DNA from: Trichoplusia ni
Lineage: Eukaryota > Arthropoda > Insecta > Lepidoptera > Noctuidae
Direction of reading: 5' to 3'
DNA length: 64,000 nucleotides
NCBI RefSeq assembly: GCF_003590095.1
Contig: NC_039482.1
Coordinates: 9,627,657 to 9,691,656, forward strand
In this document: positions 22,521-35,745 of the stretch, in pieces
How positions within the stretch are numbered: the stretch's first letter is position 1
How the letters are laid out: each line of letters starts with the position of its first letter
Notes under the pieces: generated by a model
What the model was told of the DNA's origin: nothing
Databases searched by the model: none
Seen by the model: only the letters and a program-made list of their open reading frames with translations
Translations under genes and position numbers: made by a program

Positions 22521-24744
22521 AAGAGTAAAAAAAGAACATGGGAAATTTTTTTTCATTAAATACACGATGGAGCTCGTGGCAAAAATACAACTGCACAAGT
22601 TATTCGATCACAGGTTAAGCTACACTTGAAATGGTCGTCCCGTGAATGGGTATCCATGTCATAACGAGTTCCTCCGTGTTTCAGAAGGCACGTAAAATTA
22701 TGGTACCAGGCTGTTATTTCCACGCCTTTGACTGTCGACCCCAACATAGTTTGGAAAAGGCTAGGATGATGATTCCCACAGCAATATGCATGTTTGTCTA
22801 TCAACTCTTTAAACAATTAATTAATTTTAATTCACAATAGTTCATAAATCAGTTACTTGAATGCACCTACACAAAATTTGTCTCAACTTCGTAATTTACG
22901 GTCTAAGATTGGGTAACCTAAATCCATAAAATACGATACAAGACCTGTTCAACAATGTGCAGTAATTTAACATACAGCCGCATAGCAAAAACACATATAC
23001 AATGGCACAGTTAAGAGCCTATAAGACCAAACTTCATTACATAAATTGCAACCTTATTACACGCCATTAAGGTTTCTTTTTAGTATTAGTGTTGTTGGTT
23101 ATAGTTATGTTTATAGAAATCCCTTCACTTTAAAACAGGTGCAGGCACAGATTATAAAAAAACAGAAGGTCAATCCCATTCAAATGCTGTGTTCCATGTT
23201 TGATTGAATCCCGAGACATTACGATGGTTCATTATGTTGATAAACAGGGAAACGGAAAAAGCCTCGTGGAAAGCCCTTCTAGTTATATGATACTTGTTCA
23301 ATCGTTAATGTCTAAATATAATGTGGTTTAATTGCGGTTCCATGGATGGATTTCTACGCAGGTGCAGAAACCAGGCAGACTAAAAGTGCATTTTTCAAAG
23401 ATTCCTTCTTTCTTATTTTTTTTAAGATAGCTGACCATTGACAATCGTTAAGAGAAAATATAGTAGGGAAACTAGGATTCCAAAAATTGGTATCTAACCC
23501 GCATTATGCTAGCGTGGCTATCAATACTCAACCCTTCCATGTATAAGAAGACGCCTGTGCCCAGTGTGTTTTGAAAACGATATTTTGTAACGATTAATCA
23601 AAGTGATTTGACCTGTCACTTCCATTCGAACAACATTTCCGTTATATTTTGTGTTTGCATAAAAGGGAACAAAATATTATTCTACCTTTTAAAGTACTTA
23701 ATTGATGAACATGATGGCATAGACCTTTTAGAATTAAAAAACATTACCTTATCTCTTTTCAACCCAGTTCAAAAATGAGGAGATTCTCAATTCGTCTGAA
23801 GTTTTTTTTTTATTCTTGTTGCCGGACTGGATAAACCGCTTTCATTTAACGTGAAATAATTGTAATTTGGTCCAAAAAGATTTTCAGATAAAATCGGTTG
23901 TCTGTTTTTATTGTTAAGACAATATTATATTCTATATGAATAATATGGCAATATTATATTTTAAAAAACTGTTTTTATCATTGTCCAATCTATTGTAACA
24001 TGAACTGAGTTCTCACGGTGCCTATTGATACTCTTTCGTCCAACCTTGATGGATAGGTCAGGTACGTATTAGATTGTACAAGAATTGTGTATTTGTTGAT
24101 ACTAATATTTATAGGAGGCGATTTATAAATGTCAGGTTCACAATTATGTTATTCTCCTAGGTCGTTTTTTGCTCTATTGAAAAGCGATTGTGATATTTGT
24201 TGAATGCTTCTTTTAAACAAGGTGACATATTAAAATAATTAATATATTTAAACATTCTAAAATCCCACGTTTTTAACTGTCACTCCATTTAAATTTTATC
24301 ACAATCGGTTTTTATAGCTGCAAATTGCATTTTCATCGGGTTTGAAGTTGCCCTAAAAAATTGAGCCTGATAGCTTATCGGGAAGGGCGTCAAAATTGAG
24401 TTGCATGAATCCAACTGGAACGACAAACAAACACGAAATTGAGTGTTTAAAAAAGTTGGAAAAAGAATAAGCTTTCTAGGTTGCTTTAGAATCAAAGTAC
24501 CTACTCAAAAAGAAAATGCAAATGTATCTTAATTAGACAGCGTTCTTTCGTGGAGTTCCTTTGGCCACCTTCCAGCTCCAGCATCAGATCAGCTCTATGT
24601 CATGTTATAATAATGCATTATCATTGTACATATGCTGTCAAAATTACATCTCAATCGGAAACCGGGAAGTGGATCAAATTCAATTCATTAGTAAGATCGG
24701 ATTTCAGACCGACACACTGACAAAACATATAAAATGTAATAGCA

Positions 24745-24835
24745 TAGTCGCAACTAGAGCCATCACCTTAACGTTTTGAAAGTGCCTGGAAAACGGCCTA
24801 CTTGAAATAAAAACTTTTGATTTTGATTTTGAGTG
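24745..24835 (-). mobile_element. Family E repeat copy with ATTTTG tail
   Basis: TAACGTTTTGAAAGTGCCTG and GAAAACGGCCTACTTGAAAT precede AAAAACTTTTGATTTTGATT. The 3' end is a short TTTTGA tandem run, typical of SINE- or LINE-type tails. Confidence 0.55.
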
Positions 24836-24995
24836 GATATGGTCATCTCGCCTAACCCACTGTGCGCGATAGGTCGCAGGGTGGTTCCCGGGCAAGACAA
24901 ACATTTGTGTGCTCTACAAACGCTTATTCTGAATCTAGTTGTCTTTGTGCATGTGTCTTGAATGTCTGTAAAAACCCCGCGACACAAGTATTAAA
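24836..24995 (+). mobile_element. tRNA-derived SINE, copy 4 (family C)
   Basis: TGGTTCCCGGGCAAGACAAA, then CATTTGTGTGCTCTACAAAC, GCTTATTCTGAATCTAGTTG and CCCCGCGACACAAG. It abuts the family E copy, so one may have inserted beside the other. Confidence 0.55.
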
Positions 24996-25265
24996 TGTTA
25001 TATGTCAAAAAAAAACAATTAGTCTTATAATCTTTTAATTTAAAATTATATTTTCACTAAAATTACTAAGCGTCAAGACAATATTTTACTTCATGAATAT
25101 TTCGACCGATTATTATTAATGTAGAGTCACTTATCTATTCAGCCTTCTAATATTAAAGATCGCAATAAACCTAGTTATTTAAGTAATTAGCAATAAAATC
25201 TAAGTACTCTTTGATTGGAACACATTTATTCGCCAAATGTTATGATAATATTAGCCTCAGACTTA

Positions 25266-25630
25266 ACATCATCATTGGCCTAGCTTTTTTCCAACTATGT
25301 TGGGTCGGCTACCAGTCTAACCAGTTTCAGCTAAGTACCAGTGTTTTACAAGGAGAGACTGCCTATCTGACCTCCTCAACCCAGTTACCTGGGCAACACT
25401 ATACCCCTTGGTTAGGCTGGTTGTCAGACTTTTCAAGCTTCTGACTACCTGTAACGACTGTCAAAGATGTAGGAATAACAGCCGGGACCCACAATTTAAC
25501 GTGCCTTCCAAAACACGGAGGAACTCGTTATGACAAAGATGGTCACCCATCTACGGACCAACCGCGTCAAGCATAGCATATCCTGTGATCGTTTCACTTA
25601 TGCGGTTATAGCTTAGCCACGAGCTCCTTA
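25266..25630 (-). mobile_element. Repeat family B, copy 3 (longest)
   Basis: From CATCATTGGCCTAGC to TAGCCACGAGCTCCTTA. It carries all blocks of the family, including GGCTGGTTGTCAGACTTTTC and CACCCATCTACGGACCAACC. No open frame of reverse-transcriptase type is seen, so only the 3' part of a retroelement or a SINE is represented. Confidence 0.75.
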
Positions 25631-27300
25631 ACAGTGATGTAATTATGGACTCTATAAAAATATAATCGTAAATCATGATTTTAAAAACGTTATTTACATA
25701 ATACAAATATAAATCATCACCAGCCTTAATATAATATCTTATTTCATAACATTTTCAAAACCATATTATTTAATTAAAATAAAGATTGGTCTGAATCCGC
25801 TTTTCGCAATTGGATTAAAAATGAAACTGTTCCTATTCTCGTAAGCATTTTGCCAACACAATAATTGGAAATTCATTGTATTGACCGTAAGTGTGCAACC
25901 TCGTACTGAATTTCCATTTATTGTATTTAAAAAATGCTGAGAATAGTACGAATGGTGCCAATTCATTCATCAGCCATTGTAAATACCAGAAAGGCCCAGG
26001 TCAGTTGAAGCCAAAGTCTTATTTTGAGGTCTGTCAGAGGTGCAGATGTCACTCACCAAAGCTCAGAAAACCATTATTTTTATATAAAGGCACTAAGTAC
26101 CTAAATATTTTTAAAAGTCAAAACTACAATAGTTAGTATTCTCTGTAACCCCACCCAGAAGCGAACCAACGGCTAACCTTTACTAACTTTGATTGTAGAA
26201 ATGTTCCTCAGGTGGAGGAGCTGGAGTTTCGTTCTTAACGCAATACGCAGAATTTGATATTGTTGTTATTGGCCAACATTAAGCCGTACATACAAACATA
26301 CAGACGCACAATATGTATGTAATAATAAGGTAATGAGATAGTGGGTGTCTGGTTACCGTATTGGCAACTTTGGTGAAACAACTTTCGAAGTTAAAGTTGT
26401 AATAATTAATATATTATTGTCCCTTTGAAGGAGTTTTTATATTTTTTTTTGTCAAGGCTTTGCTGACTGTCAGTCTGTCTGTTACTTAACTGTATGTGAT
26501 AAGACACGGTAGTTCCACAGTTAAAATTGATAAAGATTATGTATTTGTGTAATAACAACAAATAAAAAATAAGTTATTTGGAAAAAAAAGTAATTATACG
26601 GATCCCTAAGGTCACACTGTTATCGCTCATTTTTAATTCTGATGGTCCAATATAATTGCAAACTAAATAGGAGATTTTCGGTTTATTAAATCTTTATTTT
26701 ATAGCAAGGCTATCTTAGTTATAAAGGTTCATGTAAGTGGCTCAAGAAAACCATATGGTGCGCATCTGGATTCCAATATGCAACATCTTATATAAGGCAT
26801 AACTACATCCTTTAAAAAATTGAAATCAAATTGAAAAATCGATAAAAACTAAAACTAGCCAATTTCTTTTATTTCAAGTTTTCATTACAACACAATAAAA
26901 AAAAATACAAACACAAGTACAAAACATTCTAATCAAAATAAATGATAAGACCATTCTCGAAGAAAGAAACATTACGAACTGTCACCAAAATTATATAAAC
27001 ATCAACTTACAAGCGTCGTTCTATCGATCATGTTCAACACACCCTGCCATGCCCATAACTACATATCATAAATATATTATGCAAAACAACTCGGCCTATT
27101 AAGAAAACCCATCAGAATCAAGATTTTTAAAGGTCATGTCTACTTGGAGGCGTCGAATACCTTACATCTGGTAATAATGAGATTTTTTATGTATAATGAA
27201 GTGTGTCTATATATGTATGTATTTATATAATGGTTAAATATTGATAAAGATGAGAGTAATTCAGTGAACAGAACAAAATTAGGAATTCATGTGTATTATT

Positions 27301-27375
27301 GAATGATGCAACGGTTTACTCACGCGTACCTATTTATCATTTAATAATGAACTATTTTCACGATAGTTACTATAA
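27301..27375. mobile_element. Family D MITE, deletion derivative
   Basis: GAATGATGCAACGGTTTACTC, ACGCGTACC, TATTTATCATTTAATAATGA and CACGATAGTTA. The two outer ends are joined with the middle missing. Confidence 0.5.
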
Positions 27376-27937
27376 AAATATATGTCGGTAGTTATATTTG
27401 TGTTAAAAAATGACAATATTTTTGGGTCTCAATATAAACTTAGCGAAAAAAATATATCTAACTTTCTTTTTTAAACTTAAATGAAACGTTTTTGTACAAT
27501 CAAATTTAAAAGAGCTAAATTATTTTTTGAAGAAAGGCTAGTGAGCAGTACTTCTTGAATGAATAGATATGTCTTTTAAATACTCTAAAAAAAACGAAGA
27601 TTTAATTTGAGAAAACCTCTAATACAAAGTATTATTTATTAAGTTTATCATTTGTTGCTAAATCAGCTTTAGATTCAAGGTCAGTATTAAGAAATATTAT
27701 AATTGTCAAAATAGCTGGATGAATTTATTAGCTTGAATAATTATTAATATATTAAAGACCATGACTCAATCTCTTGGCTGTTGGGCAATTTAATCGATAT
27801 TTGCGAATATTATTTTTTTGGCACTATCTTTTGTAACCAATCTGCGTGCGAAAATATGCGTCTAAACATGATTGAATATTTATTTCTGTGCTTATAATAT
27901 TTATTTATTTACACTTTTTATACAATGTAAATGTACA

Positions 27938-28004
27938 ATGGCGGACTTAATGCCGGAGACATTCTCTACCAGTCAACCAAAGGATGATGCAGAGATATCA
28001 AGAG
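27938..28004 (+). CDS. Weak candidate first coding exon of an unknown nested plus-strand gene
   Basis: ATG in good context (ACAATGG) opens 22 codons, MADLMPETFSTSQPKDDAEI followed by S-R, then a strong donor AGAG|GTAGGTGT. It is GC-richer than its surroundings. Against it: no matching acceptor exon was found on the plus strand, and an ATG-TAA pair and an overlapping uORF lie just upstream. It would sit inside the presumed PLA2 5' intron. Confidence 0.25.
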
Positions 28005-30337
28005 GTAGGTGTATTGCTATAATATCTTGCATGCAATGTATGTACACTATGATGAAAAAAAAATAAGGCTTATATTCATTTGAGTATAATCATCACTCAT
28101 GTATAATATTAATTTACTCCAGTGTTTATGGTTAAAATAATGAAGTCAAAATCTTCTATTCAGTCTTCATAGACTGTAGGTATAGAAGATATTTTCGGAA
28201 CGGTTTTCTTTTAAAAAGATCCTTACAACAACTAAAAAGACATAAGTCCAAACTCTGTTATCTATATTTTTAATGAAATTTATGCCTCAAACATTTTAAA
28301 ATATTTTTGCTTGAGGTACCTATAAAACAATCACTTTAACACAAACACCAGCCCACACACTATCAATAACTTCCTACCACTTTCAAAATCTAAACCTGAC
28401 CTCTACATTCGTTTACCTTATTTCAATAACTAAATAAACAACAACTTGTCACGTGCCTTTCAAAACAAACAATTTCGTAAGTGACCTTGACCTTTCGCTC
28501 TCTAACTCTACATGGTCAATCGACCAGGTCAGATCTGGTAACAATTGATTGAAACACCAGTACTATGAGATTTAAAAGTCGGTCTGTTAAATTGTGCAAG
28601 CAAGACGGCGATAGAGCAGGGTAGAGCGCTGTCTCTTTCCCACAATGGTCATTGTACGAGTCGAGTATTGTGTACGCATGTAAGCTTATTACCTAACTAT
28701 GATTATTGCTTTGAAAACTTGCTGTGTCATTATGAATGTGATTTTTTTTGAAGCCATAAAGATCAATGTTCTTGCGTAAATCTATTTTTGATAGTAGATG
28801 GATCCTTAGAAATAATGAACATTAACAGTGTATCAAGAATTTAATTCTGGCGAAGACTATTTATTTATTTACAAAGGCTCTTAATTAAGTTGTTACAAAA
28901 CAGGTCAAGTGCTAGTCGGACTTGTCGCACAAAGAAACGCTACGTATATTGCCACCCACAAATTTATTTATCACCCTCCACGAAAGTTACCGTAACAACC
29001 GTTGCTTAACCTCGAACTTTCATTTTTTTGTATTTGTTGTTATAGAAGCAGCAGAAATAAAAACTACTTTTAAGGAAGGATGGACAGACATATGGACGGA
29101 CAGCGTAGCCCGTCCAAAAAATAATCTTAAAAATCACCATTGTTAAGCATCTGATCCGTCTTATACATCAAAGTCCATAAAAGAAATTATTTATAGAGTT
29201 TAATGACACAGACAAAGCTTAAATACTTGAAATCCTTCAAAATGGCCACGACAAGAACATAAAAACTGCATTCAAAGAAAAGATTACAACACCAAACAAT
29301 TAAAAAACATCCTCTTAATAGTCTTTCAAATCGTGCGACGGTGATCAACTCTCATTGCATTTTGGTGCCATCAGTTATAATTCTGGGTTTGTTCTTGACC
29401 CCTTATTGCTTCAACCAGTTTCTTGGGACCACTTATACTGAGACTGTTGTAGTCGTGTGAGAGGACGGCGATATAAATGACGTAGAGTGGCATTTTGCTT
29501 CCACACCTTCAATAATGTTACTTAAGGATATAGTGGTAAGGGGTCTGGTCTGATAACGTACGTCATTTGATTGGATATGATTTATCGAAACGCTGAAAAT
29601 TTTTGCGCTGAACACTTTTTCACAAGTATTGTGGGGCAAGTTCGATCAGAATGCACTATCGATTCCAAAAAATACAAATATGCAAAATCAATGAACTACC
29701 CTTCAGCTCATATATTTGTTATCTGTGGACTTCCCATGTAGCATTTACTTTAACATGCATATACATACGAGTATATTTAATTATGTCCGACGTATCCCCA
29801 CGCAATATGGATCCAGGACCGCGCAGTACCTATGCAACGTAGATCAAAGGTGTCTAGTTTCCAAAACTGCAACACTCTTACTAGAAGTGGTTGTATTTCT
29901 CCAGGATGTTTCATCAGAGAGCTTTTATAGTTTGTTTTTAAGCAGCGTAAATACTTAATACTTAATACGTAATACTTTTCTATACCGCTGACAGAAGCGT
30001 CGTGATGCCGTATACAGCGTGACACCTGCAGGCGACATATTATATAGCTAATATATACGTCGAAGGTATTATATGAAACCTTACAGCTCTTTGGTTCACA
30101 GGTAATTTCGATATGAATGCACTTTCGATTGTTAGTTCCTCGTATTAGAATATCTGTGTTTTGTTGACGTTTCACACGACAGTTATTGCATGTTTGTTTT
30201 CTTGTTAATGCATACTTGTAGATTGTGTGAAAGAACGAAATATATACTGAGATCTTAAGGGGCGGTACAATCTGGCGGAAAATAAGCGTATAATCGGTCG
30301 AGTAAGGCCTAAACAGACGATGTATGACAAAACATTC

Positions 30338-30480
30338 AAAATCAAAATCAATATCAAAAAGTTTTTATTTCAAATAGGCCGTATCTCAGGCACTTTTAAA
30401 ACGTTATATTACTGACTCTAGTTGCACGGTTCCAAAGTGTCATTCTTATGGAGAAGAACCGGCAAGAAACTCCATATTCA
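30338..30480 (+). mobile_element. Family E repeat, reverse copy
   Basis: TCAAAATCAATATCAAAAAG, TTTTTATTTCAAATAGGCCG, CAGGCACTTTTAAAACGTTA and CTAGTTGCACGGTTCCAAAG. It is the reverse complement of the 24.75-kb copy and extends further, to AGAACCGGCAAGAAACTCC. Confidence 0.6.
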
Positions 30481-30584
30481 TTCACTCCATTCAATCACTT
30501 AACCGATTACCTTTAAAGCCTGTATCGTCTATTATTAGCGATAATACGCGATGCATTCTCCGATATTTGAAGAACACGTCTTAT

Positions 30585-30765
30585 TCTTTAACGGCACGGA
30601 TTGCCGAGTGCTTGAGATCACCACGCCAAACCCCCTAAACGCGACGTGTAACGATTTCGATCCCCGAGTAGGACAATCATTTGTGCGACTCACGAATGCT
30701 TGTCCTGAGTCTGGGTGTCTTTCTGCCACCAGGAAAATTGCTTACTGTGGGAGTCGTTATTTTTA
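30585..30765 (+). mobile_element. tRNA-derived SINE, copy 5 (family C)
   Basis: GGCACGGATTGCCGAGTGC, TTTCGATCCCCGAGTAGGAC, ACGAATGCTTGTCCTGAGTC and TGGGTGTCTTT. It has tRNA-like head and body in the order seen at 10.1 kb. Confidence 0.6.
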
Positions 30766-33700
30766 ACAAAGAAAAAACAAACATTAAATTCCTCTATGCG
30801 GGAGTCATTTTAATAAAAAAGAAGTAACTATTTTTACATGTAACGAGGGTCAATCAGCTTTCTCTCTCAAGAATATAGTAGGGGGAACTGTTTCCCTAAT
30901 TACAATGCCGCTCCCATTAAGACAGCTGCACATCTGCCGGCTCTTATCTCCACCGTGCGAATAACAAAACAATGTTAATACATGATCATGTTCCGTGAAA
31001 ACTTTCCAGGTCAACTCACATAATGACTGACTGATCTTCAGGTCACTTTAGAAGTGACAAGTGAGTGTATTTTTTTCTTTTTTATTGTTCTTTTGTTTAT
31101 GTTTTTTTTTCTTTATCTAATGTCTCTTAAGAAAACACTTCATATTGCTAATTTTGATGAAGGCAAAGATCAGAAGAAAGATCCTAATATAAAATCTTAG
31201 TTTTAAAACAAGAAGACCTAGGCACATTAATCAGGTACATTATGATTTTCTTTATTTTTCTTGTTTTTATTAATGTTCTGTTCATCTTTGCTTAAGGCAT
31301 CTTAAGAGAACACCATGTAACAAAGATAGATTTCCTAATGCTACTTTTGGAAAAGGATTGACGAATAGACCTTTAAAAGCGTTTTGAAACATGTAAAAGG
31401 TGTAGGTATTAAATCCTTATAGCCATACAATGTCATTAAAAATACCTAACTGTTTCGCACAAAAGATTTATAATCTAAAACAGGTACAAATGGTACATAA
31501 AAGGAAATCTTTTTTGAGTTTTTAATAGATTTTATATTTTCTTTACATCTGACTTGAACTTTAAAGATTATTGTGAAAACATTGTACGTTTCATTTAGCA
31601 ACAAACAGTAAAAACACACCTATGGCCATTGACCCAGAATGGAGCTTAATGTAATGTTTATTGAAGTAATAGAGGCTTGTGCCGCGACTTTGCCTGCAAA
31701 TGGTAATGCGAGACAGGTTGTATCGCATTAGATGGATAGCCTTGTACAACATTGACTAAGCATTTGTGTAACTCGGAGTTTGTCAAGTGTTTATAAACGG
31801 TTTTTTTCTTGTAGATAAGATCTTTTAATACTGCCGCTCTTCTGTCTATGTTTTAAAAAAACTTGTCAAGTGCGAATTCATTAGACAGAGGGTTTGTTAC
31901 AAATAGGCTGAAAAAAAAACAACATATCAAGTCGAATCAACGTCCATCTATTCAAACTACCAGCACTTTTTGAACTTCATACATATTCTTTTACATATAC
32001 CGCTCCCCGGATCGCACACCCTTCACCGTTTCCTAAGTGCTCCGACTGCACACGTTTATAATGTTGCACACGTTTGTAACGTTGGTATACTTTAGGATAC
32101 CTAAATGTCGATGAAAGTAGATTTAAAGTGCGGAAGTCTATTGTCCCAGATGCCCAGTTGTTAGAGTACATGGAAACGTTTTAAAGTAACACGTACATGT
32201 AAAAGCAAACGACGTGTGGTTGTAAATAGAATTGTGTCAGTAAATAAACAAAAATACTTGGTAACTTTATTTTTTTTAATTATTAAGAATTAAAGGAATC
32301 TGGGATTCAGTAAATACTGATACTTGAAAACACAATAGTTGAAAATTGGTTGTTATTTTGAGAGGTAACGTGAATATTGTGCTTATGATGAATAACAAGA
32401 AGGTTTGAGTAAGGTACGAATCACTTCGCAGTCTTCTTAATCTCCAAAAGAACGAGCATTTTTGAAGGTTTTTTACAAGAAGAAAAAACAAAAAACGAAA
32501 TTCCCTTTGTATTTCTTTTCGTCTAAGCCGCTGATCTGATTTCCATGAAACTGTTCGTGTAATTAGCTAAAACCCAAAATTTTAAGATTGCATTATTTTG
32601 TAACAAATCAGGAATACTTACGGGTGGATCCGGCTTCAAATGCTAGTCTATTCAAATCTCTACATATCGAACCTCTGAGCATTACTTAGCATTGCATTAC
32701 AATGTTACCACACGCACAGACATTTACACATTTTCTGGTATGTTGCTAACTTGTATGCGAATGAGAACCATTTACAAACTTATCGAGAATTATGCGTGTC
32801 AACTTAATCTATACAAAGGGTGTTTTTTAAGATCGTTTAAATTTATCAAGCTTACACGTAATTATACTAAAATTATAAACGTGTTTTTGTATGTTTGTTC
32901 CTCTTTCACGCCCGTGAGAGCATTTTCGATTTTTAGTGGGCGCGCTTTCGGGTAACAAATTGTGGTAAAGATACATTACTAATTAGTTTTGGTCTGTTTG
33001 TTTACTGCGGCTTTTAAAGAGATATCTTGAGAGTTTTGAAAATAGAATATTAATAATTGCAATTTTGTTATTTCTATTGTAACAAATTCGAAGTTTTCGT
33101 CTCTCTCTGTAGAAAGATTAGGATAAAATTATAAGGGCTGTAGCCAAGTTATATATCTACTATCGTAGCTTTTATAGAAACGCAACGCTCTAAAGTTAGG
33201 GTATAATATTTCGGTTGGTTAAGTCATTTTTATACATTTTAGCATTTCCTGTCAACGATTACAACTTTAGAAATATTATGTATCAAGAAATGCTTGATCA
33301 TTTTACTTTTCCAAGTAATTTCGTTTTTGACAAGGTCTACTACATTCCGATTGAAGTAATTGTTTGAGTTTATTCTGTCTCTGCCCTTCGTGTTTTTCCG
33401 TCACCTTTCGGCAGCTTTCGTGTTGATTAAAATCCCTTTATGGAAAGATTTCGCATGTTGTTGCTATGCGATACATTATGTAAGTTATAAACCAGTTTGA
33501 CAAGTGAAAACTCGTATTGGGATGGTGACCAACGGCTTCGATTGATTGCGAATTTATACCGAACTTATTTTGACCGCGGCCTCTTTTGCATGGCAATGTT
33601 TAAGTTAAATTTTTAAATGATATCAATTAGAATCTCAATCTCAATATTATAAGCGTAAAAGTTTGTACGTATTTGGGTGTTGGTTAGTCTTTCAGGCAAA

Positions 33701-34833
33701 AACCAATGGACGGTGTTAGACGAAACTTGGTACGCAGATAGTTTATAACTAGGATTAACATAATATATAGGATATTTTTATCCAGATTTTATATTCCCGT
33801 GCAGTGGGATCATTTTCGTTTTGCAGTGGCAAATAACTAGTTGCACGATAATTAATCTAATTTTTCAATATCAGGTAACACAAATTATCATCTTGACAGC
33901 AGCAATGGTTCACATCGCTTTCACATTGCGAATTACAAAACAGCGACGAATCTAGTGTCATAGATAATTAAGAATAAGTTTTATATCTAAACCATCTCAT
34001 AGAGGTGACCATCACGCAACGACGTACCTCATTTAAATAAAAAATATCAACCGGTATTAAACCAGTTTATTTGCTAGGAAACATGTTTGATACTTTTATC
34101 TCTTTATAAACTTATTTAAGGACATGTCAGGGTTACGTAAATTGTAATTAATATGCATGAGACTTATTAAGGTTTTTACATGAATCATTTCCTATTGGCT
34201 CAAAGTCATTGCTGCCGATGCCAAAATAAGGTTTTAATTGATCGTATTAATTGTAACAAGGTTCTGGTCAAAAAATTGATTCAAACAAAATTTGCACTTG
34301 TTTTTTGCTTTTATTGTCGCTAAAAACATATCCAACTATAAACTTTTCTGTAATAATGCGAGTCTTACTAGTTTTTTTTGTCAGTTAATTATTATAGTGG
34401 AATTACGACAATCATAATCATAATAGGAATCAAAGCACTGGTTAGTTTTGAAAAAAGTATATTTGTGTCGAATCGTCGTAATTTGCATGGATAATGGTGG
34501 TCTATACTCATAATCTCCATACTATTATAAATTAAAAATATATATTAGCTGTCACATAATAATATACAACATAGGCATTGTTTTAGGCGCTATTCAAACA
34601 TGGGATTTCACTTTAACATTTTAAAGCTTATGCTAAACGAGATAATTTTGATAACCAAATTATTGATAAAATATTTTACGGTTCGATATTTTTTTAAAGA
34701 ATCATTGTAAAACCTGGTTCAATGTAAGGTTGACATTTTTTAACAATCATTTATTTCATTAATCGAACATTAAACAAGTTTCAACTGAAATAGAAAGTGT
34801 GACAAAACGAAAAGAAATACGTCTCCAACCTAC

Positions 34834-35090
34834 CTGAGTATCGGCGAATTATTATTCTAAATTCACCACACATTCATAAGAATAACACTAATTCAACCAT
34901 GCACAAATAAATTAAATCAAACAGTTTTTTGATTCAAATAATTCACTTTCAATTCACAATTGCCGCGTAAAAATAAAATTATAAATCGCGACGCTGGCTG
35001 AATGCAAACTCGCGTTCGGTTCGCGCCAAAACGCGGTAATGTCAGATTGGTGGCGGGAAAGGTCGCGGCAAGATGGCGGGGGCTTAATAT
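34834..35090 (-). promoter_or_regulatory. Candidate promoter and non-coding first exon of the PLA2 gene
   Basis: On the minus strand a strong donor, ATACTCAG|GTAGGTTGG, ends at 34834. About 150-250 bases upstream is a locally CpG-rich patch with GGTTCGCGCC, GGTGGCGGGAAAGG and CAAGATGGCGGG, the last resembling the YY1/Pho-type element of insect promoters. Joined to the acceptor at 20987 it would give a 5'-UTR exon and a 13.8-kb intron. The linkage is inferred; no transcript was seen. Confidence 0.4.
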
Positions 35091-35559
35091 TGTTCATAAT
35101 TCAAACCGGATAAATTATGTTAGGCCGATTACGCTATGTTATGTTCGCAAGTTTTATAAATTTATTCAACTGGTTTTTAAATTGTAACACTCTAGTTTCT
35201 CCTGCTTGTGTCGTAATAGTTAAGTGTAAGTGAAATTGATGCTGCGATAAGTTTTGCGATTTCGTTTTGAAGGCGACCAAATAAAGTCTTCAATTCAATT
35301 CATTATTCAACAAGAAAAGAGTAGTTTTTGAGACAACTCATTTCATTTTGAAACACATTGAAATTAATGAATTAAAATACCAAAGCACTTTAATTCAAAA
35401 AGTTTTTTTGAAGCGAATCGTATTATTAATTCTAAGAAGAATATGCAGACCTTATAAACCTTTATTTTTTTTTGCCGAATTTTTAAGATTAACGTTCTAC
35501 ACAAAGAGAGACAAGGGACAATTTGACAAATGGACGTATTAATTTGTCTTTTTCTATGA

Positions 35560-35745
35560 AAGACTCCCGAATCCCGCTTTAAAGAATTAAATTGGGTTGT
35601 TTCACAAGCATTCAAGTCACATTCACAGACTTACACAATCCTTGATAAAACACCCTACGCGCGAATCGAACCTGCGACACTTCGCTCTGGGTTTGGCGTA
35701 GTGACTAGTAGAGCTATACAACCCTGTTATCCGTGCTGTCAAATA
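35560..35745 (-). mobile_element. tRNA-derived SINE, copy 6 (family C)
   Basis: TTCAAGTCACATTCACAGAC, CTACGCGCGAATCGAACCTG and CGACACTTCGCTCTGGG, then TTTGGCGTAGTGACTAGTAG. Reverse orientation, with a recognisable B box (GGTTCGATTCG on the minus strand). Confidence 0.55.

Larger units (their letters stand above)
20988..34833 (-). other. Probable PLA2 5'-UTR intron (13.8 kb)
   Basis: Bounded on the minus strand by the candidate donor at 34833 and the acceptor before 20987. It holds repeats and one weak plus-strand exon candidate (27938-28004). Other open frames lack coding or splice support. Confidence 0.45.

Noticed and set aside
29777..30175. 132-codon minus-strand open frame
   Set aside because: No splice sites, signal or recognisable motif; composition is like the surrounding intron.
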